Shown: positions 55,802-64,000 of the stretch, piece after piece
Layout of the letters: every line of letters starts with the position of its first letter
How positions within the stretch are numbered: the stretch's first letter is position 1
Assembly (NCBI GenBank): GCA_027563935.2
Contig: CM050447.1
Location: forward strand, 85,483,461 to 85,547,460
Length of the DNA stretch: 64,000 bases
Direction of reading: 5' to 3'
Source: Costus lasius
Taxonomy: Eukaryota > Streptophyta > Magnoliopsida > Zingiberales > Costaceae
Translations under genes and position numbers: made by a program
Notes under the pieces: generated by a model
Told to the model about the DNA's origin: nothing
Databases searched by the model: none
The model's input: only the letters and a program-made list of their open reading frames with translations

Positions 55802-57520
55802 TGTCATGTCCAAAACTTTGGATTTTTCACCCAATAATAATATTATGAGTTCAGAAGTATTATGTTAGATTTTTCTAGAATTTTTATGAAAGTTTTAGGT
55901 TCTTTCTCAGTTTCATAAAAGGTTAAATTAAATAAATATATTTAAAATTTTCCATTTATTTAGTTATGAAAGGTTAATATTTGTCCTTAGATGGCTCTGA
56001 GTTTAAGAGCAATTGCGTGATTAAGTATCAGATTAGGTGAAATATGATTTAGTTTAGCTAAATCTAGACTATTTTGCACAATTTTAGCCTATTCAAGAGG
56101 CTTTGAATCAGTTCAATCAAATAGAGACCGGTTCAGAAAATTTTAAACTAGATCTATCCCATGTTTGCTTTATTCTACTTGTTAGACATTGATTTGATTG
56201 TTTTTATATGTAAATCAACTATGTAGATTGATTGGTTCATCTAATTAGTCTCACATGTTGAACTTTATGTAAAAAAAAATTATTGGATCCTAATAAGGTG
56301 AATCCTCAAACTTGCTTCTATAGATTTGTATATGCCTTCTACCAGTTTATATTATCTATATTTAGTTTATCAATCTAGCAACTTTGGTGTATACAATTTA
56401 TACATGTTGACATCTTTAGAGCGATTATCGTGTTGTCATTCATAGATATGTTTATAGATTATTATCCAGACATCTTAGATGTGTTCATAGATTATCATGT
56501 TCACAGCCTTAGAGTTGTTTACTCATTATTGTGTTGACATCCTTAGTTATGTTTATTGATTATCATGTTGGCATCCTTAGATGTGTTTTCTAATTATCAT
56601 GTTGGCATCTTTGGATGTGTTCAAAGGTTATTATTTTGCATCCTTTGATGTGTTTTCAGTTTATAAGTTTTGCATCCCTTTAATTGTGTACAATTTAATG
56701 GTTTGGCATCTTTTGATGTGTATATAGTTTAACAAATGTGGCGTAATTTGATGTGTTTATAGATATTCTTGTTATATCCTAGTTGCATATGTTATTAGTA
56801 TGATAGTGATACTTGCTCTTATACTAGTAATATCTTACTTGTACAATACTTTGATTGGGCACACAGATATCCACATAGTGGGCAGGACCAGATCCCTAGT
56901 TTATTATAGCAAGCATTTTAAGACATGTAGACATGGTGGTGCACATGATCATCTCAAAGTGTGTGTGGGGGCACCACTCTATATTACGAGCAGAGTGACA
57001 ACTCCAAGAGCCCACGGATTGGGATGATGACCAAATGGATTATATTAGTGCTCTCATATCCATATACATGTATAGTTTGACATCTTTGTAGTTGCTATCT
57101 TCATCAAACTACAGATACATGTAGCTTTGTTGTATTTCATATTTATATATCACTCTTTGTATTTCTTTTAGTTGGTCTTCCCTCCTTCGGTTTTAGGCGA
57201 CTACCCTTCCACTAGAAGAGGCTTACTCAACATTGTTGTTGATATTTGTTGACTTACAGATTCTAGTTCAGACTAAGGAAATTAGCTCAAGGACAAGAGG
57301 ATTTTTTTTTAACTTCAAGATAAATGTTGAACATGTAAGTGAATTCATTGAGATATTTGTGAAAATTTGTATTGGTGTAAAAGCTCAAATTTAAACACTT
57401 ATGCTAAATTATTTTAAATTTAATGGTATCATGTTATAGATAAACATGTTTTATAATATTTGGACTTAAGATAGCAGGTATAGTTGTTATATCTTGGTTT
57501 GGTTTTTTTAGGGGGTAACA
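55802..57520 (+). repeat. Old gypsy-type LTR
   Basis: It starts TGTCATGTCC at 55802 and ends GGGGGTAACA at 57520. Four bases later comes TGGTATCCGAGG, a decayed initiator-Met primer-binding site, which fixes the right edge and plus orientation. No partner LTR is in the window, so the TSD cannot be tested and the left edge is tentative. Confidence 0.6.
56404..56764. repeat. Minisatellite, about 34-bp unit, 10-11 copies
   Basis: Successive units follow the pattern TATCATGTTGGCATCCTTAG then ATGTGTTTATAGAT, with increasing divergence to the right. It lies inside the old gypsy LTR. Confidence 0.85.
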
Positions 57521-57524
57521 AAAA

Positions 57525-57536
57525 TGGTATCCGAGG
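57525..57536 (+). other. Decayed primer-binding site
   Basis: TGGTATCCGAGG compared with the usual TGGTATCAGAGC: two changes. It lies just after the LTR ending at 57520. Confidence 0.6.
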
Positions 57537-58440
57537 AGTAGTTTAAGGCTTAGGGGAACCTAAACATAAACTTAAGTTCTTGGTTGAACTTCTGAGGCAT
57601 GTAGGACATAACTCTAAATTCTAATGATTAGGATTTTGATCTCAAAGTTAGCCTAAGCCATGGCCGTTGGTCTATGATTTGGATGCATAAGGTATGTAAT
57701 GATGAACCTTATGGTTGAGGCTTAAAGTCTAAGATTTAGGATGCATGGTTGATAGAATAAAGTCAAATCTTAAAGCCTAATGTCTAAGGACTAAGATCTT
57801 TGGCTAAGACTCAGGGATACACTTAAGACTAGCTTAAAATCTGAGGACAAAGATCTTAGGCTAAGACTTAGGGATACACTTAAGACCACGGTATAAAATG
57901 AGCTCGACTATGATTATCATAAATAAGTCATACTTTTGATATTAGGACATGATATGAACATGTTAATTGAACATAGACAAAGAACAAGTCTTAGATTATC
58001 AATGTCATCTATTGTTCACCAGATCACATAGATTAAGTCATGTGGAATTGATGTCGAATTAAAGTAACAATTTTATGATTGTTGATATTAGTTAGCCTAC
58101 GCTTGAGTGCGGAATGACACTTGGTAGTCATTTTAAAGGAAAAACAAGAATTGATGAGGCTAGTGATTTGGTGCTAGTCTAAATTAAGTGTAATATAGTC
58201 CAAGCAGTTTAGGACATTATGATCTTATGATCATATATAGTTTACACATTTAGTTTGATTACAAATTCTAACATTTTTGTGATCCTACAGTCAGTCCACT
58301 TCATGCTAGTGATTTGGTGATCATATCTATTCATGATTCTATTTATGTTGGCACTTAAATTCTTGATTGCATTGTTTGGATTATAATTGTACTGCAGGGG
58401 AGGGCAACGCAGGAGAAGCCGGGGAGCAGAGCGGCACACC
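57537..58440 (+). other. Leader of the old gypsy element, cut by copia copy 2
   Basis: Non-coding. A 56-bp unit (AAGATCTTTGGCTAAGAC, AGGGATACACTTAAGAC) is tandemly duplicated at 57788-57843 and 57844-57891. The last 40 bases before the copia insertion are GC-rich and in one frame read GEGNAGEAGEQSGTP, possibly the start of a gag gene. Confidence 0.4.
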
Positions 58441-60113
58441 TGAAAGTCCCCTTCAAGGGGGAGCGAAACCCTAAGGTGGCGCATGTAAATTCTTTTCGGC
58501 AGCGAAATTTTGGTTTCATAAGGATCTTTTGCATGCCATATGATCAACATCAACAGCTTATATAGATGAAAAGGATTCATACCATAGCTATTAGTTCGAA
58601 TGGCGTCTTGGAAGAAGAGATCGAAAGGGGTCTCCTCCACAAGATGCGCACACAAGATGAGAAGTAGCTTTCTTCTTGTCGCTCCTTGTGCTAGCAAGGA
58701 TCTCCAAGTGCCCCTTGTCGCGTGAAGGAGATTTAGAGAGAGGACCTTGCTGGCCGAATTTTTTTCTTGGCGTGAAGAGCACCCAAGACGAGAGAGGAAG
58801 AGGCTAGAGAGGCGTTCGAACGTGGGAGCGTTTTCCTCTAGCAAAACGCCTTCCCAAAATAGCAAGTTTTAAGTTCACTTAAAACCTCCTCTTAAACCAT
58901 CGAAAACTCCTCTTGCCTTTGAACCATACGTTCACATAAGTGAACCGGTTCAAATCAATTCGGTTTAGATGCATTTGGTTCAAAGACCAAATCAAACCAG
59001 CCCAAGCTTTGGCCTAGATCTCATTGAACCAATGGTTCAAGATCTAACCGTTGATCTCTTGATGCTTTTGATCTCACCGATCTAGCATCACTACTCTCGA
59101 TCGAAGCTTACCGATCTCAAGCCCTAATCAATCAAACATGATCAGACCAGATCTCACTTACAATCAGAGTTTAAACTCCTTTAAACTGAACCAAAACAAT
59201 TCAGTCCACACGATCTGACTTAAGTAAGCCATATCATCAAATTGTGCGACCCTGAGGGTTTCCTTTAAATGTCGGTAATGATAACTTACGTTATCACGAT
59301 CAGTGAGGGGTATCTAGCATCACATCACTGTCTCCCGATATAAAGGAAAGAGTCTTCCAAGACTACACCCAAACCACAGCACAAGTGTGAATCCACTTCA
59401 CGAGGCATACATGTTTCCTTTGCCACTGGATGTTCTTATTGGACAAGCGTGTCAAGCTTGTAACTCCAATATGATGAGCATGATTAGATCAGATGATCAT
59501 AGTCACCTGGGTATGGCCAAACACTTTCTCAATCATCTCATTCAGGGGGGCCCCTTTAGAACATCACACTCCAATCAAGGAGACGGCAATCCTATATCTA
59601 TCACTAGTGTCCTAACCTGACTCATGATCATTATCCAAGATAGTCTATAACCATTATGTTTCAAATGATATTGAACTACCTCAAAACAATGACAATCATC
59701 ATTTAGAAACACAAGTGATCTCAAGTCAGAGGACATGTGCCACTTGTTGCAAACAAGGATTATTCACATTGTGACAAGCAATTGAATATCCTTGTAGGGT
59801 CTGTCCAGTACATCCAATGTACCCATGAGTCTACATCTTATTCCATGCTCGAAGCATCCTATAAGATTAGAACACATATTAGTCTCAATCATATCAAGGC
59901 TGTCTCATGTTCACCAAGATATCTCGACTAAGGACATTACAGCATGTCAGCCAAGCTGAACAGCATTGAGACATTATTCAGAAGCACACTTATTGCGGCA
60001 GACAATGTAACAAACTGAATAACAACCATTGCCTTTATAAACATAAGAGTTTATACATGATACTGAAAGAATCCCAAGGCCCCAAACATTAGCCTTAAGG
60101 GCATACCCCAACA
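58441..60113 (-). repeat. 3' LTR of copia copy 2
   Basis: 1673 bp, TGAAAGTCCCC to GGGCATACCCCAACA. It shares the GATCTCAAGCCCTAATC and GATAACTTACGTTATCACG blocks with the other LTRs of the family. The stretch 58441-59040 is closer to the solo LTR at 27810 than to copy 1. Confidence 0.95.
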
Positions 60114-60133
60114 ATCTCCCACTTGCACTTAAT

Positions 60134-63100
60134 CTAATGGTTGAGAAATCTCAAACCCATGTTATTACAGTGCTTCTCATGCTTCTGCTGCGCCAGAGGC
60201 TTGGTAAGCAGGTCAGCCAGATTGTCATCTGTATGAACCTTGCAGATTTTGATCTCACCACGATCAATGATCTCCCGGATCAAGTGAAACCGTCTCTGTA
60301 TGTGCTTGGACTTTTGGTGCGACCGTGGTTCCTTTGCTTGTGCTATTGCTCCAGTGTTATCGCAGAAGATAACCAAAGAATCTGCACTCGAAGGAACAAC
60401 ACCAAGTTCCTGAACGAACTTACGAATCCACACTGCCTCCTTGGATGCTTCCGAGGCTGCAACATACTCGGCTTCTGTTGTGGAATCAGCAATGATAGAC
60501 TGTTTGAAACTTTTCCATACCACAGCTCCTCCATTCAAGCTAAAAACATAGCCTGATTGCGATCGGAAATCATCCTGGTCAGATTGGAATGAAGCGTCAG
60601 TATATCCTTCAATACTGAGTTCTTCCTGACCTCCATATATCAAGAACATATCTTTGGTCCTCCGAAGATATTTCAAAATGTTCTTGACTGCAATCCAGTG
60701 TGCCTGACCTGGATTACTTTGGAATCGACTGGTCACGCTTAACCCGTAAGCGACGTCTGGGCGAGTACATAACATCGCATACATAATGGACCCAATAGCC
60801 GAAGCATAAGGCGTATTGTCCATTTCATCTTTCTCAGTCTGTGTTTGTGGACACTGACTCTTTGAAAGATTCAGACCATGTCTGACTGGAAGATATCCTC
60901 TTTTAGAATTCTCTAAATGGAATCTCTCCAGGACTTTATCGATGTAAGTACTTTGGCACAGCCCGAGAAGCCTCTTAGATCTATCTCTGTAGATCTTCAC
61001 ACCTAATACATAGGCTGCTTCTCCTAGATCTTTCATCTGGAAACATTTTCTTAACCATGCTTTAACAGCATGCAGTTCAGGAATATCGTTTCCAATGATT
61101 ATGATATCATCGACGTAGAGGACTAGGAAAGTAATCACGCTCCCACTAAACCTCTTATATACACACGGGTCGTCTTCATTCTTGATGAAACCAAATTCAC
61201 ATATTGATTCATCAAAACGAATATTCCAGCTTCTAGATGCTTGCTTAAGTCCATAAATGGACTTCTTTAACTTGCATATTTTATGACGATCTGATGGATT
61301 AGTGAAACCTTTAGGTTGTGTCATATACACATCCTCATCCAGTTTTCCATTAAGGAAAGCGGTCTTCACATCCATTTGCCAGATCTCATAATCGTAATAT
61401 GCTGCTATCGCAAGAATAATCCGAATTGACTTGAACATGGCTACAGGAGAGAAAGTTTCATCATAATCTATCCCGTAGATTTGTTTGAAACCTTTCGCAA
61501 CTAGCCTGCCTTTATAGGTAACTACGTTACCATCCATGTCAATCTTCTTCTTGAAGATCCATTTACAGCCTATAGGGATTACTCCCGGAGGCGGATCAAC
61601 CAAATCCCAGACTTGATTATCTGACATGGAGTCCATCTCGGCTCGCATAGCTTCAAGCCATCTAGCTGACTCCGGTCCACTGACCGCATCCGCATAAGTG
61701 AGGGGTTCATCATGATCAATGATGTAGACTCCGTCATAGCGCTCAGGTTGTCGACGGATCCTTCCCGATCTACGCGGTTCCCGTGATATCTGAGCCTCAG
61801 GTTGTCCAATAACCTGTTCTACTGGCTCAGGCTCATCCAACTGTGCTTGACTACTTTGTCCTTCCTCTGGATTCTCATCCAGTTTTATTTCTCTCCCACT
61901 GGCTTCTTGCAGAAGAAACTCCTTCTCAAGAAAAATAGCCATCCGAGCAACAAATACTTTGTTCTCTTTGGGATCGTAGAAATAATAACCCTTAGTTTCC
62001 TTAGAGTAACCGACAAAGATGCATTTCTCAGATCTGCTCTCTAGTTTCCCAGAGGCGAGCTTTTTGACATAAGCCTCGCAACCCCAGATCTTAATAAATG
62101 TCAAGCTTGGCTGTTTCCCATACCATAACTCATATGGAGTCTTTGAAACTGCCTTGGATGGCACTCGGTTTAGTACCTTTGCAGCTGTTTCCAGTGCAAA
62201 TCCCCAAAAGGAGTAAGGTAGAGTAGCCTGACTCATCATAGAACGAACCATATCCAGTAAGGTTCTGTTCCTCCTCTCGGACACACCATTCCATTGCAGT
62301 GTTCCTGGTGGAGTGAGCTGTGAGAGAATCCCACACTCCTTCAGATAGTCAGTAAATTCTCGACTTAGGTATTCTCCACCTCGATCTGAGCGAAGTGCCT
62401 TGATATTTCGGCCTAGCTAATTTTGTACTTCATTTTTGAACTCTTTGAACTTGTCAAAAGATTCACTTTTATGTCTCATTAGATAGACATAACCATACCT
62501 ACTGAAATCATCAGTAAAGGTAATGAAGTATGAATAGCCACCTCTGGCATGTTTACTAAATGGCCCACACACATCACTGTGTATAAGGTCAAGTAAACCT
62601 GAAGCCCTTTGACCTTTGTTAGGAAAAGGAGCCTTCGTCATTTTACCCATTAAACAAGCTTTGCATGTATCAATCTCCTCATAGGAGAATGATCCCAGCA
62701 GTCCATGATCATGCAACCGCTTAATGCGTTTCTTGTTAATATGGCCTAAACGACTATGCCATAGCAAGGTGCTGTCATCAGCATACTTGGCTTTCTTATT
62801 ATCAATGTTTTGTATAGAACATTCCATGTCCAACATGAATAACCCATTGTTAATTGACCCAGTAGCATAAACAATATTATCAAGAGAAAGATAACACTTT
62901 GAAGTCTTGCATTCAAAGGAAAACCCTTTCCTGACAAGAGCAGGAATAGAGATAATATTCTTGGTAATGCTAGGTACAAAATAACAATTGTTCAGTTCTA
63001 ATACAAGTCCAGATGGTAATGAGATGTAATATTCTCCTACAGCAACAGCAGCAACCCGTGCCCCGTTTCCAACTCGTAGGTCCACCTCATGCTGTCCCAC

Positions 63101-64000
63101 CTGTCTTCTTCTCTTGAGTTCATGTACATTTGAACAAATGTGAACTCCACATGCAGTGTCCAACACCCATGAAATAGAGGAAGAAGATATCATGACTTCA
63201 GTCACAAATATACCTGAGCCAGAAGCGATGCTTCCCTTCTTGTCTCCTTGGAGCGCTTTACAGTCCTTTTTCCAGTGACCCAGCTGGCCACAATGGAAAC
63301 ATCTGTTGTCCTTCGACCGCTTAACCTTTTGTTTCAGAGCCTTGTTGTAGTTCTTGATAGGGGCTTTGCCCTTCTTCCCCTTCTTCTTGTTCCTGGAAGG
63401 AAACATCAAGACAGAGGTTGAAGGCTTTCCCTTTAGAGTCTCCTCTGTAGTCAAGAGCATATTGAGCAACTCTGCCGGAGTACAGTCGATCTTGTTCATA
63501 TTAAAATTAATAATGAACGGATCGAAGGAGGCCAGGAGAGACTGCAGAATAATGTCTACAGCAAGCTCCTGATTGATGGTATGCCCCAGTTTCTCTAGAG
63601 CCTCTTTGTGCCCAATCATCTTGAGCACGTGAGCTCCCACTGGACTCCCTTCAGTCAGTTTGCTCTGAAAGAAAAGCTTAGTCAAATTATAGCGCTCAGT
63701 CCTCGCCTGTGCAGCATATAGCATCTTGAGGTTTGCTATAATTTCTATAGCAGACATATCCTCATGCTGACGCTGCAGCTGTGGCGTCATAGACGCTAGC
63801 ATCAGGCAAGCGACATCAATGCTATCATTGACATGCTTTTCATAGGCATCCCGAACCGCCCTTGCGGTGTTCGGAGCGGGTTGAGGCGGTATAGCCGTCT
63901 CGAGGACATACAGTTTCCTCTCAGCCTTAAGAACAATCTTAAGGTGTCCGTACCAGTCTGAGAAGTTTGGCCCAGCAAACTTCTCCCTTTCCAGTAGGGA
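60134..64000 (-). pseudogene. Copia gag-pol polyprotein, copy 2, partial, one nonsense codon
   Basis: The same frame runs from the window edge, about 9 codons after the expected start, to a stop at 60134. Visible are the knuckle [14 protein letters not shown], protease [10 protein letters not shown], integrase HSDVCGPF and [21 protein letters not shown] with an intact SRSWN and YVDDIIIIG, and RNase H TTEAEYVAASEAS. One TAG at 62417-62419 in the integrase core replaces a Gln that copy 1 keeps. At 60191-60193 copy 1's DPLTKP is DLLTKP. The two copies carry different single stops, so each was independently inactivated. Confidence 0.93.

Larger units (their letters stand above)
58441..64000 (-). 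mobile_element. Copia element, copy 2, truncated by the window edge
   Basis: Same family as 34399-43486. The 3' LTR, polypurine tract and almost all of gag-pol are present; the gag start, leader and 5' LTR lie beyond 64000. The left flank is ACACC (58436-58440), whose TSD partner is outside. The coding regions look about 95% identical to copy 1 by eye. The LTR differs more, mainly in its first 600 bases in plus-strand reading. Confidence 0.95.

Overview
This window is nuclear DNA of a flowering plant and is almost entirely nested LTR retrotransposons. The evidence is Ty3/gypsy (Tekay/Del-like chromovirus and Athila-like) and Ty1/copia elements, plant primer-binding sites (initiator-Met and Asp tRNA), and one intron-containing serine carboxypeptidase-like gene. 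Nothing in it is bacterial. I could not name the species.

Layout. 1-992 is the end of an Athila-like LTR plus a decayed leader. 993-6230 is a probable gypsy LTR, itself split by a solo LTR (1767-4701, TSD CACGT). 6231-8594 is a decayed ATHILA ORF-1 gene with its 3' UTR. At 8595 a copia-type LTR begins whose other end is at 45570. The host site is duplicated on both sides (CTAAG at 8590-8594 and 45571-45575), so everything between lies inside that insertion. Within it are a hAT-like MITE (8791-9383) and then a tandem series of Athila-like units that share LTRs: LTR-a (10856-12411), unit X, LTR-b remnant (24112-24232), unit Y, LTR-c (29717-31619), unit Z, LTR-d (34379-34398 plus 43492-45361) and a short last unit. 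Unit X is split by a young 10.15-kb Tekay-like element (13471-23624, TSD AAGAT). Unit Y holds a solo copia LTR (27810-29526). LTR-d is split by a very young 9.09-kb copia element (34399-43486, TSD ATATA). After 45570 the outer Athila element resumes and ends with an LTR at 45944-47507.

47508-58440 is AT-rich low-copy DNA with one serine carboxypeptidase-like gene of eight exons (51257-53567). All splice junctions join in frame to 484 residues, but there is a single TAG in exon 3. Downstream is an old gypsy LTR with its primer-binding site (55802-57536). A second copy of the young copia family enters at 58441 and runs off the right edge.

How the parts work. No element here has a fully open gag-pol: the Tekay copy has three in-frame stops and each copia copy has one seen. 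The Athila-like units lack RT, RNase H and integrase and could move only with proteins supplied in trans. The most striking signal is structural. The last third of every Athila-like LTR holds several short hairpins with one architecture (outer stem, bulged G, 3-bp stem, GNRA-type loop), with compensatory base changes between copies. A second hairpin family with compensatory changes sits in the 3' UTRs. Both look like conserved RNA modules of the element transcript.
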